From: Caulifigura coniformis
GTDB lineage: Bacteria > Planctomycetota > Planctomycetia > Planctomycetales > Planctomycetaceae
Direction: 5' to 3'
DNA: 64,000 nucleotides
Assembly (NCBI RefSeq): GCF_007745175.1
Contig: NZ_CP036271.1
Coordinates: 2,004,154 to 2,068,153, forward strand
The notes beneath the pieces are model-generated. The model did no database searches, was not told where the DNA came from, and worked only from the letters and a program-made list of their open reading frames with translations. This document shows, one piece after another, positions 16,355-24,376 of this stretch. Each line of letters opens with the position of its first letter. Within the stretch, counting starts at the first letter, position 1. Position numbers and translations under genes: made by a program.

Positions 16355-18898
16355 TCAGGGAAGGCCGTTCAGCTTCCGGAGAATCCACTCCGTCGAGAGC
16401 AACGCGAGCAGAATCGCCAGCACGCCCCAGTGGTTCCAGACTGTCAGCTGCTGGTGCTCGCTCACCGACTCCGTCGAGCGGTCAAAGAGCTTCGGCAGCT
16501 CACGGACATCGCCCGCTTCGAACAATCTCCCGTTGCTCGCACGGGCGACTTCCGCCAGCCATTCCCTGTTGGCGCTGACGTCGGCCAGTTCGGGCGTCAG
16601 GCGCTCGGTAACCAGCAGCTCGGCCTGGATTGGAATGTCCCCCAGCGGAACCCCGTCCGCTTCGAGGCGGACCCGGTACTCGCCCGCTTTCAGCCGCGAC
16701 ACCCGGCCTTCGAAGACGATCGCGCGTCCATCGGTCGGCTTGAGTTCAATCACGGCCGCTTCTTCTTCAGCGTCGCCATTGATCCGCATGACACGGGCAC
16801 GAGCCTTCAGTTCCGGATGCTTTCGCAGGAACTTCGCGTCCCAGCGGGCCCGGACCACCGTTTCCTCGTCGGGATTGATGCTCGGCCGGTCGACACCGAA
16901 GCGAACAAATTCGTTGCCAGCCGCCGATTTGAAATCCGCGGCCCAGCGCGCGAGCTGACCCCAGAATCGATGGTGGTACGCGTCACCGACGCCATATCTC
17001 CAGCGCCAGGTGCTGTCGACGCCCAGCCACACCACCTGGCCTGCCCCGACATACTGCTGGGCGAACAAGGCGTGCTCGCGATCCCAGTTCGGTCCCGGCT
17101 GTCCGCGGGGAGGCATGGCGGAAGCCCACACCGTCGCCCCCGGCTTGGCCATGCCGACGAGCCCCCAGGAATGCCCCGGCAGGTTCTCCCACACGTCGCG
17201 GTTTTCCTCGTCCGTCTGCGCCAGCCGCAGAACGTCGAAGGCCTCTCCATCGGGAGAAACATGCCAGCGGAAGCCGCGATCGCGGGGAGCGGCGATGCCG
17301 CTCGCGGGATCGACGGTGTACGGTTCGAGATCGACGACCGGCAGCAGCGACTGCACGATTTCGGAACGATGCTTCAGCGGAAAATCTCGCTGGCCGGCGG
17401 CGAGAATCAACGTCCCGCCTTCCTCCCGGACATACCGGTCGAGCCAGCGCCACACCTCGTCCGTCACCTGCTGCGGCGGAACGTCTCCCACGATCACCAG
17501 GTCGAATCTGGCGAATGGCGACTCGGCAGCCGGCCGGACGTCCTCGGGGAGTGTCAGGGCCCTCGGGAAGAATGGCTCGGGCAGCAGACCCATGTAGGGC
17601 TGGCGGAAGACGACAGCCTCCACCTTGACTCGTTCGTCGCGGTGCAGTGCCGACTCCAGATAACGGAACTCCCACCGCGGCTCGCCATCGAGGATCAGGA
17701 TACTCGCCTGGTCGTCGACGATCTGCATGCTGAACTGCCGCTCGTTATTGTCGTCCCGCGTCTCGCCAGGCTGCACGACCGCCGCCAGCTTGTAGCGCCG
17801 ACGACCGACTTCGTCGGCATCGAGCGTGAACTCGACATCGGTCGTCGGCCCCGTCGGCCGAAGCGTCTTGCGCTGGGGCTCCATATCGGGCTTGTCGAGT
17901 CGGGTCAGCTCCACGACGACATCCGTGTCTGCAAATCCAGCCGTGCGCAACGTCGCACGAACGACCGGTTTGTCGTTGAGAAACGCCGACGGAGGGGAAT
18001 CGAGGACCGCCACGGCAAGGTCCTTCGGTTTGTGCCCTGATCCAATCAGAACAGGATAGACGGGGGTTGAGATCGCGGGAGCACTGGTAGTCTCCTGCTG
18101 AGCCCTCTGCTCCGTGCTGTTGCGTCCGTCGGTCAGCACGACGATCCCCTCCAGCTTGCCTCGGCCCGAATGGGCCGCGGCCGAAGTGATCGCCTGCACA
18201 AGGTCCGTCTCTTCGGGCTTGAGAAGCCTCGGCGGCTGCTTCAGCGTGTTGCCGAGAGTCGCTGGATCAGCATCAATCGTGTTGCCGCCGAAGACGACGA
18301 GATCGACGGCGACATTGCCTTCGAGCTGACGCAACAGCCCTTCGCGCCCGGGCCCGAGAAGTCGCTGCACCAGGTCTTTGCGGGTGAAGCCGTCCAGTTC
18401 CTTGAGCAGGCCCTCGACGTTCTGCCGGCGGGCCTCGGAGAGGAGGCGTCGCTTTTCGGCGTCGGGCTCTTCGTCGGAAGTCGCCCACTCCGGAGACTCT
18501 CCCTTGTCGTAGGCGGCGATCCATCTCTCGAGGCGCTGATCGCTGTCCGAGTTTCCGATCAGGCCGATGGCCCGGGCCCAGGCAAGCTTTTCCGCCTTCG
18601 TCGACTGCAGGTCGATCGTGTCCATGCTGACCGAACCGTCGACCGCGACCACCACCCGGCCCGATCGTTCAGCAGAGGTCATCCACGCCATCACCGGTTC
18701 GAGGAGGACGAGGAACAGGCAGGCGACGGCCGCGAGCCGCAGCGAAAGCAGGGTAACACCGAGCTTCCGCGAGATCAGCTTGCGCTCGTAGGAATGCAGC
18801 AGGACGATGAGCCCGCACGCCGCGAGGACACATACGATCAGAAATGCCATCCACCAGGGGGAATCAGCGCCTTGCCAGAAAAGTCGGCGGACGGTCAT
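16355..18898 (-). CDS. Large VWA-domain membrane protein
   Basis: 847 aa. Two N-terminal membrane segments (about 17-37 and 47-68) are followed by a von Willebrand A-like domain with MIDAS sequence VVAVDGSVSMD at about D87. A long periplasmic region follows, with a glutamine-amidotransferase-like part (ASILILDGEPRWEFRYLE, FDLVIVGDVPP) and beta-sandwich segments. One C-terminal membrane helix ends the protein (WGVLAILLALLSTEWILRKL). Proteins of this build are frequent in planctomycetes and resemble BatA/BatB-type aerotolerance genes, but the substrate is unknown. It converges on the histidine kinase with 15 bases between. Confidence 0.8.
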   Translation of the reverse strand: MTVRRLFWQGADSPWWMAFLIVCVLAACGLIVLLHSYERKLISRKLGVTLLSLRLAAVACLFLVLLEPVMAWMTSAERSGRVVVAVDGSVSMDTIDLQSTKAEKLAWARAIGLIGNSDSDQRLERWIAAYDKGESPEWATSDEEPDAEKRRLLSEARRQNVEGLLKELDGFTRKDLVQRLLGPGREGLLRQLEGNVAVDLVVFGGNTIDADPATLGNTLKQPPRLLKPEETDLVQAITSAAAHSGRGKLEGIVVLTDGRNSTEQRAQQETTSAPAISTPVYPVLIGSGHKPKDLAVAVLDSPPSAFLNDKPVVRATLRTAGFADTDVVVELTRLDKPDMEPQRKTLRPTGPTTDVEFTLDADEVGRRRYKLAAVVQPGETRDDNNERQFSMQIVDDQASILILDGEPRWEFRYLESALHRDERVKVEAVVFRQPYMGLLPEPFFPRALTLPEDVRPAAESPFARFDLVIVGDVPPQQVTDEVWRWLDRYVREEGGTLILAAGQRDFPLKHRSEIVQSLLPVVDLEPYTVDPASGIAAPRDRGFRWHVSPDGEAFDVLRLAQTDEENRDVWENLPGHSWGLVGMAKPGATVWASAMPPRGQPGPNWDREHALFAQQYVGAGQVVWLGVDSTWRWRYGVGDAYHHRFWGQLARWAADFKSAAGNEFVRFGVDRPSINPDEETVVRARWDAKFLRKHPELKARARVMRINGDAEEEAAVIELKPTDGRAIVFEGRVSRLKAGEYRVRLEADGVPLGDIPIQAELLVTERLTPELADVSANREWLAEVARASNGRLFEAGDVRELPKLFDRSTESVSEHQQLTVWNHWGVLAILLALLSTEWILRKLNGLP

Positions 18899-19117
18899 CA
18901 GGAGGACGGACGAGGGGGCCCGAAGTCGCAGTTCAGGACGAAACTCGAGGATTCACAGGGACGATTCTAGTCTTGGCTGGACCGGAACGCGCTAGTCTTC
19001 CGGCCCCGTTCCGCAGAGGGCAGGGCGGCAGTCGCCCGCGCGCGGGCGGGGCTGTGGCTTGCGGGAGCGTCTTTCCCGAAGCATAAACTCTTTGACCCCC
19101 GAGGCGGCCTGCAACGT

Positions 19118-19492
19118 TTGGATCGTATTGTGGACACCACCCCGACGAATCTTCCGCTTGCAGAAATGCTGCGCATCATGGACGTAGCGCGCACGCTGCG
19201 CCAGGAACGGGAGATCGCGCGTGAGCAGTTCAACCGCGAGGAAGCGCGGGCCCTGCTTCGTGAGCGGCTGAAAGCGTCGACCGAGATCACCGGCAGCCAC
19301 GTCACCGAGGAAGAGATCGACGCAGCCATCGAGTCGTACTTCAACAACCTGCACACCTTTCACGATCCACCGTGGGGAGTGCAGGTGTTTCTCGCCAACC
19401 TGTATGTGAGACGAGTCCAGGTGCTAATCATCGGAATCATCACCCTCGTGCTGATCACAGGCCTGTGGCTCCTTGCAGGACGGGAATCATGA
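19118..19492 (+). CDS. Small tail-anchored protein, DUF6384-like
   Basis: 124 aa. The N-terminal part (LPLAEMLRIMDVARTLRQE, then ALLRERLKASTEITG and VTEEEIDAAIESYF) resembles the helical domain that I know as DUF6384. A single C-terminal membrane segment (VLIIGIITLVLITGLWLLAG) follows. The first codon is TTG at 19118, with GAGGCGG upstream; a GTG at 19130 is an alternative. The stop overlaps the start of the next gene by four bases, so the two form an operon. The function is unknown; the family name is from memory and unverified. Confidence 0.65.
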   Translation: MDRIVDTTPTNLPLAEMLRIMDVARTLRQEREIAREQFNREEARALLRERLKASTEITGSHVTEEEIDAAIESYFNNLHTFHDPPWGVQVFLANLYVRRVQVLIIGIITLVLITGLWLLAGRES

Positions 19493-19989
19493 TCCAGCCC
19501 GCCAACGGCGATTCCGGTGCAACGTCGGCCCAACTCCGCATGCAGACGCGCACCATACAGATCGTCGTCGCCGCATTGATCACCGGCGTCGTCACATTCG
19601 CAGGATTCCTTGCAGTTTCGGGAGAATTCCAGAAACCTCCGCGAGGCCAAACCCTCAGTTATGTCGCGGTCGCCTTTGGCGCGCTGGCGGCCGTGTTGCA
19701 TGTAGTGGTCCCGGCCGCAATCGAGCGGACGTCCCTGGCCAAACAGGGCGTCGGGGCCGGACCCGAAATGTTGATGGGCACCCTTTTCACCCGCACGATT
19801 GTGGCCTGCGCCATCCTCGAAGGCGCCGCGTTCTTCTCGCTGGTCGCCTTTCAGACCGAGCACCAGCTCTGGGTGCTCGGCGTCACCGCCGTGCTGCTCC
19901 TGCTCATGATCGCGCAGTTCCCGACCGCAACTCGCATCGAGCATTGGCTGGAAACGCGAATGATGGAACAGGCGACCGACAGGCGCTGA
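19489..19989 (+). CDS. Hypothetical four-helix membrane protein
   Basis: 166 aa. Four hydrophobic segments are visible: IQIVVAALITGVVTFAGFLA, LSYVAVAFGALAAVLHVVVP, TIVACAILEGAAFFSLVAF and LWVLGVTAVLLLLMIAQF. No family is recognised. The ATG overlaps the previous stop (ATGA at 19489-19492), and the shared transcript suggests that it works with the tail-anchored protein upstream. A strong two-way terminator follows at 20056-20092. Confidence 0.75.
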   Translation: MIQPANGDSGATSAQLRMQTRTIQIVVAALITGVVTFAGFLAVSGEFQKPPRGQTLSYVAVAFGALAAVLHVVVPAAIERTSLAKQGVGAGPEMLMGTLFTRTIVACAILEGAAFFSLVAFQTEHQLWVLGVTAVLLLLMIAQFPTATRIEHWLETRMMEQATDRR

Positions 19990-20055
19990 CCCCGCATTCA
20001 GGAATGCGGCCGGACCTCCCCGCACCGCGGAAGGAAAACCGTCGACGGAAATGCA

Positions 20056-20092
20056 AACCGGGCCGGGGATCCCAAAGATCCCCGGCCCGGTT
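20056..20092. terminator. Bidirectional terminator hairpin, 16-bp stem
   Basis: A perfect 16-bp stem (20056-20071 with 20077-20092) around loop CCAAA lies between two convergent genes ending at 19989 and 20120. The stem is GC-rich and flanked by AA/TT. T-runs are short on both sides, but position and strength make termination the best reading. Confidence 0.8.
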
Positions 20093-20119
20093 CAGTTCAG
20101 TCGCTTCCGACGGGATTCT

Positions 20120-20602
20120 CTACGTGAGTTCCACCCGGCCGTCGTTGTGCCGGCGCAGGCCTGCGGCAACGCCGTCCGTCGGATTCGCCAGCACGTGCAG
20201 CTTGAGCGGTTCGCCGCAGGCGACACCTTCCAGCGTGATGCGTGAGGCATCGGGCGCCGCGTCATCCGCACCCGGCCTGGAGGTCCAGTCCATCGAGTCC
20301 ACACGGTCAAACCGCCGCATCAGCCCCAGCAGGTTGAGTTCGAAACCCGTGGGCTGCACTTTTCCGTCCAGCGCCCCGCCGACGATTTCACTCGCCCCCA
20401 GGAAGAGCGACGCCTCCCACCCCTGCTCCGTGAGCCGGCATTCGTAACCGGCCCGCGCGGTGTCGCTGGTGGGATTGAAGTCGTCGGCCGCTTCGCACAG
20501 GAGTTCTTTAAGCCACTCCGGCACATTCAGTCGGCGAGCGGGTCGGCCCTTGATCTCCAGCTCGCGGATGAGGTGCCGGACCGCCAGATGTGATTGAAAC
20601 AA
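20120..20602 (-). CDS. Hypothetical protein
   Basis: 160 aa, beginning MFQSHLAVRHLIRELEIKGR. The first 50 residues look helical (PEWLKELLCEAADDFNPTS), and the rest alternates short strands (YECRLTEQGWEASLFLGA, RITLEGVACGEPLKLHVLA). There is no signal peptide, membrane helix or motif that I recognise. It stands alone and ends at the strong terminator 20056-20092. Codon use matches the surrounding core genes, so it is probably a resident gene. Confidence 0.65.
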   Translation of the reverse strand: MFQSHLAVRHLIRELEIKGRPARRLNVPEWLKELLCEAADDFNPTSDTARAGYECRLTEQGWEASLFLGASEIVGGALDGKVQPTGFELNLLGLMRRFDRVDSMDWTSRPGADDAAPDASRITLEGVACGEPLKLHVLANPTDGVAAGLRRHNDGRVELT

Positions 20603-20990
20603 CGGAACAACTCCCAGCGATGAATGGCCCCCTGAAACCCGCTGCTCCGTTGGCGGCTCGGGGCGACTGTTAACGTCCGTCCGGAACGTCCTGATCTGTC
20701 ATACGTGCTTGATGGCGTCCGTCACATCAACCCGGCCTGCTTCGGCCGGCCCACGATCGGGACGCCCCATTTCATCGGGAGGACGACCGCCAAAACGGTG
20801 ATCGATTTCCCCGGGTCGTGGGCGCGCCTGCGAAGTTTCGCCAACGCGCAGATCTTGCCACTCGTGCGGGGGCCCGGCGGTCGCGGCGTTCCACTGGTAA
20901 CAGTTGTTCCGCCAGCGCTGCCCAGAAGCGCGCAACCCTGAACGTAATACGAACGAACCGTATCAACGAACCACAGGGACGGAGGGGCTC
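20603..20990. other. Intergenic region upstream of the peptidase cassette
   Basis: 388 bases between divergent genes. Short frames exist on both strands but have unlikely composition. No riboswitch-like conservation was recognised. GGAGGGG at 20981-20987 is a ribosome binding site for the gene at 20991. Confidence 0.45.
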
Positions 20991-21689
20991 ATGGGCAGGA
21001 TGGGGGAAATGTCGAATTCCAGACGGTTTGCGCTCAACGGCGCGGATCTCAGGAAACTGGGGACGGGTTTGATGATTGCGCTCGTCGGTGCAGTCGCAAC
21101 GTTCCTGTCGGAGGTGGCCACGTCGCTCGATTTCGGCATCTGGTCGCCGTTCGTGTCGATGGGGCTCAGCGTGCTGGTCAACGCGATCCGCAAGTGGATC
21201 ACTGACAACTCGCCTCCCCCCGCCGCCAGCGCTGCGGCGTCACGACGGAAGCGACCGCGAAAATCCGCCGGCTGGACCATCGGGTCGGTCATTCTTGTCC
21301 TGACAGTGCTGACCGTCGGACTGATCAGCCTGGTCGCCCTCGTGGGATCGTTCGACGGCGAGCCCGATCAGACGACGCCGGACAACGTTCCGGCCGCCGA
21401 TCTCGATGCCGTGACGCGGACATTCGTGCTGCAGCGGCAGTTATTCGCACGCGTCTGCCTGGAAGCGGCGAAGCGGGAGCGGGCCGGGCTGATCTCAAGC
21501 GAAGAGGAAGAGAACGCGTGGTGCGAACCGCGCTGGGCGGCGGCACGCTCGGAGGCCTTCGGCACGCTCGCCGAATCGCGCGATCGCCAACTGCGTGACG
21601 GATGGACGCCCGCCGCGTCGGCCGCCGGACTCGAGGCCTGGGCCGTCGCTGCCGATCCTTCGCTTGCCGCGGAGGTGACTGGCCGATGA
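20991..21689 (+). CDS. Holin-like membrane protein of a peptidase cassette
   Basis: 232 aa. Residues about 20-65 (LGTGLMIALVGAVATFLSEV followed by a second hydrophobic segment ending VNAIRKWITDN) resemble small phage or GTA holins. A Pro/Ala/Arg linker, a further membrane helix (TIGSVILVLTVLTVGLISLV) and a soluble tail rich in Ala and Glu follow. The ATG at 20991 has GGAGGGG just upstream; another ATG at 21000 is possible. It overlaps the papain-like gene by four bases. The holin reading rests on shape only. Confidence 0.65.
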   Translation: MGRMGEMSNSRRFALNGADLRKLGTGLMIALVGAVATFLSEVATSLDFGIWSPFVSMGLSVLVNAIRKWITDNSPPPAASAAASRRKRPRKSAGWTIGSVILVLTVLTVGLISLVALVGSFDGEPDQTTPDNVPAADLDAVTRTFVLQRQLFARVCLEAAKRERAGLISSEEEENAWCEPRWAAARSEAFGTLAESRDRQLRDGWTPAASAAGLEAWAVAADPSLAAEVTGR

Positions 21690-22543
21690 GCACTCTCAAA
21701 CACGGCTATCGCCCGGATCTGGAAGACGTGTCCCACCTCGTGGCCACTTCAAGGCCGAGGGACTGGACGCAGCTTTACTCGGCGTCATGCGACCGGCCGC
21801 TCGATGAGAAGATCCGCGAGGCGATCAAGTCGCGGATCGTCGTCGAGGGGCAGGGGCGCACCAATTCCTGTGGAGGACACGCTGGCTCGACGATCGTCGA
21901 GTTCAACCGCTGGCTGGAATGCGGCCAGCTCGACCAGCGTTCGCGCTGGGCCGCCTACATCTGGGGGCAGGAGGAATGTGGTATCGATACGGACAGCGGC
22001 GTACAGATCGACGGCCTTTGCCGGGCCCTGAGTTCAAAGGGGCTTTGCGAAGACCGCCTCTGGAAGTTCACCGGCTCCTACCATCGCACGCCGGCCGGCG
22101 GGGCCGAGGCGCTGAGGCTCTGTCTCGAGAATGCGGCCGAGTGCCGATTGTCGAGCTGGGAGGTGCTGCGCGGCGGATATGCGGGCGTCGCGCAGTGGCT
22201 GCAAACGGGGCAGGGGGGAATCGTCGCCGCGGTTCCGTGGTACTCCAACTGGTACAGCGGCGTCAGTGAACTGCTTCCGACGCCCAATGGGGCTCCAGCG
22301 GGCTATCACGCCTATCCCCTGTTGTGGCTCACGGGCCGGATGCAGGGGGCGCGCTACTACGTCGAAGGTCCCAACAGCTGGACCACGTCGTGGGGCCGCG
22401 GGGGATGGACCGAGTGGTCCCCTTCTCTGATCGACTGGCTGTCCCGGCAGCCAGGCACACTGTTCGTCGGTCTGTCGGATCTGGATGGGGCCTCGACGAA
22501 GCCACGAGAGATCAATCGGCGGCGGTCCTGGTTCGCGACGTGA
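21686..22543 (+). CDS. Papain-like (C1) cysteine peptidase
   Basis: 285 aa without a signal peptide. The C1 catalytic layout is visible: Q56 and nucleophile C62 in GQGRTNSCGGHA, H208 in GYHAYPLLW, and N230 in GPNSWTTSWGRGGW, the usual His-Asn spacing with the conserved GxNSW..WG..G. Cys-rich surroundings (C35, C80, C98, C121, C146) suggest disulfides or metal. It probably cleaves protein or cell-wall peptide. Because it overlaps the holin-like gene, release through a membrane pore is conceivable but is inference. Confidence 0.85.
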   Translation: MSTLKHGYRPDLEDVSHLVATSRPRDWTQLYSASCDRPLDEKIREAIKSRIVVEGQGRTNSCGGHAGSTIVEFNRWLECGQLDQRSRWAAYIWGQEECGIDTDSGVQIDGLCRALSSKGLCEDRLWKFTGSYHRTPAGGAEALRLCLENAAECRLSSWEVLRGGYAGVAQWLQTGQGGIVAAVPWYSNWYSGVSELLPTPNGAPAGYHAYPLLWLTGRMQGARYYVEGPNSWTTSWGRGGWTEWSPSLIDWLSRQPGTLFVGLSDLDGASTKPREINRRRSWFAT

Positions 22544-22600
22544 CGGAATCACTCCGCGCCGTTGCGGGGATAGAGCGTTCGACTCTTGGAAGGAAGCATC

Positions 22601-23617
22601 ATGAAACTGTTCGTCTGCATTGGACTCTGCCTGGCGGCGTGCATGGGATGCGACGGCGATCAGCGCAGTCGCATCTTTGAGCGCGATCCGATCCTCGATG
22701 CGCCGCCGATTCCTGACGAAGTCCTGGAGCGCGTGCTCGCCGATCCAGAAGCGGTGCCGCGACGCGAGTCGACGGGCACAACGATTGAGCAGGCCATCGG
22801 AACGCTCGGCGAGAGACTCGGGATCGCTCTCTCAGAGGCCGCGACAGAGGCGCCGGCAGCCGAAGCATCTCGGGATCAGGTGAGGGTGGTGCTGGTCACG
22901 GCCGACTGGTGCACCTGGTGCAAGCCGGCGAAGGACAAAGCGATCCCCTGGCTGACATCGATGGGGTACAAGGTCGAGATTGTCGACGTGACGCGGCAAG
23001 CTCCGGACGGTCTCTCCTTTGTGATGCCCCGTTCGCTGCCGGCCTGGGTGTTCTTTCGAAACGGACGCGAGGTCTACCGACAGGAGGGAGGCTCCCTCCC
23101 CGAGCACCTGGCCGCGGCGGTCAAAAAAGTTCCACCAGTCGTCAGCCCCCCAGCGGTCAGCGCCTGGTTCGGCCCGACGCTCCGAGTCGCCGACGCCCTG
23201 CCGCTCGTGGCCGGGGTGTCGCTGAAGCTCGGCAGCGCGGCCACGGTCTCCGTGCCGGCCAACCTGAAATGGACCGTCTCGCAGAAGCCCGGATCCGTGG
23301 TGTTGTCGTTCGATCCAGCCCCGCAGGTCACCGTTCACAAGGTCCTGAACTGGCGGGTGCGTCTGGAGGGAATCGAGATCACGCCGACGTCAGTCTCGCT
23401 GCAGATCGACAACCTGCCCGATGTCACGGTGAAGTTGGACTGGAGCTTCCCGACGCGCAGTTCTGGAACGGACATCGACGCGGCCGATGACCTGCATCGC
23501 GCTGCGGCGCCGCTCCGTCCCCGGCCCGACCGGCCAGTCCTGAGATTCATCGGTCGTTCCGTACTGTTTGCGTACCGGGTCTGCACCGTCGCGTCGTTCC
23601 TGCTGGTCGTCGTTTAG
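22601..23617 (+). CDS. Thioredoxin-fold lipoprotein
   Basis: 338 aa. The ATG at 22601 follows GGAAGGA at a good distance. The lipobox LAAC places the lipid Cys at residue 14. Residues about 93-180 form a thioredoxin-like domain with active site WCTWC (C104, C107) and the cis-Pro region RSLPAWVFFRNG. The C-terminal 150 residues are beta-rich and unrecognised, ending in a hydrophobic stretch (ASFLLVVV). As an envelope thiol oxidoreductase or reductase it could act on the Cys-rich peptidase encoded just upstream, 57 bases away. Confidence 0.82.
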   Translation: MKLFVCIGLCLAACMGCDGDQRSRIFERDPILDAPPIPDEVLERVLADPEAVPRRESTGTTIEQAIGTLGERLGIALSEAATEAPAAEASRDQVRVVLVTADWCTWCKPAKDKAIPWLTSMGYKVEIVDVTRQAPDGLSFVMPRSLPAWVFFRNGREVYRQEGGSLPEHLAAAVKKVPPVVSPPAVSAWFGPTLRVADALPLVAGVSLKLGSAATVSVPANLKWTVSQKPGSVVLSFDPAPQVTVHKVLNWRVRLEGIEITPTSVSLQIDNLPDVTVKLDWSFPTRSSGTDIDAADDLHRAAAPLRPRPDRPVLRFIGRSVLFAYRVCTVASFLLVVV

Positions 23618-23731
23618 CGAGGGAATTTCATTGGACGTGAATCTCGATCGGACAACAGGTTGCGATCATTCCCGGAGACGCCTGAGATTTTCAATGAACC
23701 GAATCTCAGACTCCGTCGTCTTCTTGTGTGC

Positions 23732-23887
23732 AGCCTAATCCCGGGCGGACTGTCCGGGAGCGGGGGACCCACGTTGGAAGCGGCCAGCCGCTTCTCGGGG
23801 CGAAGGCCTCATTAGACAGGTCAGAGCACTTTCAAGCTCCAGCCCGACAGCTCACCCCGTCGGCGGCCGGACGATGGTCGTCCGGCC
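23732..23887 (+). promoter_or_regulatory. Cyclic di-AMP riboswitch (ydaO/yuaA type) with expression-platform hairpin
   Basis: The conserved ydaO blocks occur in order and with expected spacing: GCCTAATC at 23733-23740, GAGCGGGGGACCCA at 23758-23771, CGGGGCGAAGG at 23796-23806, a GAGC/GCTC stem around an ACTTTC loop at 23824-23839, and CCCGACAGCTCACC at 23843-23856 with GTCGGCGG after it. Directly behind is a perfect 10-bp hairpin (23865-23887, GGCCGGACGA stem) that can act as terminator or anti-sequestor, although its T-run is weak. In this class ligand binding normally lowers expression. The only gene downstream before a terminator is the small membrane protein at 24038. Confidence 0.85.
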
Positions 23888-24037
23888 ATTTGAAAGGGCC
23901 CTCGCGCGCCGTGCGCATCGCCCGAAAGCGTTGACGACGGGCGCTGCAGACGCGACGCGGCTGCGACAGCCGTTCCGAGGATGAATCGAACTCATGCCGC
24001 GGACCCGGCTGCTCAGGCGCCCCGAAGGGGTGCTGCC

Positions 24038-24319
24038 ATGCTGTTAGTTCTCTCGATGTGTGGATATCCGATTGATGGTCTGACGCAGAGTACGGTGCTG
24101 GCGATCAACGAAGTGGCCAAGGCCAATCAGTCTGTCGCCCAGGGGTATCTGGCCGTTGGCCTTTCTGTGGCTTTGCTGGTGTGGATCTGTGCGATCTGTA
24201 TTCACCGCCTCAGCCGGGCAACCGCCGACAGGGACCGGTTCGATGTGGCAGCGTCCGGACGCATTCGCTCGCGTTCGGCAGAGTGTTTTCTCGCGGCAGT
24301 CAATTCGGGTGGGCGCTGA
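24038..24319 (+). CDS. Small orphan membrane protein under riboswitch control
   Basis: 93 aa from the ATG at 24038, which has GAAGGGG eight bases upstream; the frame is open to an ATG at 23981. The N-terminus is mildly hydrophobic (MLLVLSMCGYPIDGL), then a polar stretch, one clear membrane helix (GYLAVGLSVALLVWICAICI) and a basic/Ser-rich tail. No family is recognised. It is the sole gene between the c-di-AMP riboswitch and the bidirectional terminator at 24333, so it is the likely target. Its role may be in osmotic, potassium or cell-wall control by analogy with other targets, which is inference. Confidence 0.6.
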   Translation: MLLVLSMCGYPIDGLTQSTVLAINEVAKANQSVAQGYLAVGLSVALLVWICAICIHRLSRATADRDRFDVAASGRIRSRSAECFLAAVNSGGR

Positions 24320-24332
24320 CTGCTGCGACCAG

Positions 24333-24363
24333 GCCACCCGGCGAATGGGATTCGCCGGGTGGC
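24333..24363. terminator. Bidirectional terminator hairpin, 14-bp stem
   Basis: GCCACCCGGCGAAT (24333-24346) pairs perfectly with ATTCGCCGGGTGGC (24350-24363) across a GGG loop, followed by TATCTTG. It lies between convergent genes that end at 24319 and 24377. Confidence 0.85.
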
Positions 24364-24376
24364 TATCTTGCGCGTC

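Noticed and set aside
16430-18040. 536-codon open frame opposite the VWA protein
   Set aside because: Composition is that of an antisense frame; the minus-strand VWA protein has clear motifs and membrane helices.
20603-20990. Possible c-di-GMP or other riboswitch in front of the peptidase cassette
   Set aside because: None of the conserved blocks of known riboswitch classes could be found.
23728-23934. Open frame over the riboswitch
   Set aside because: It coincides with conserved RNA motifs; the peptide has no sign of selection.
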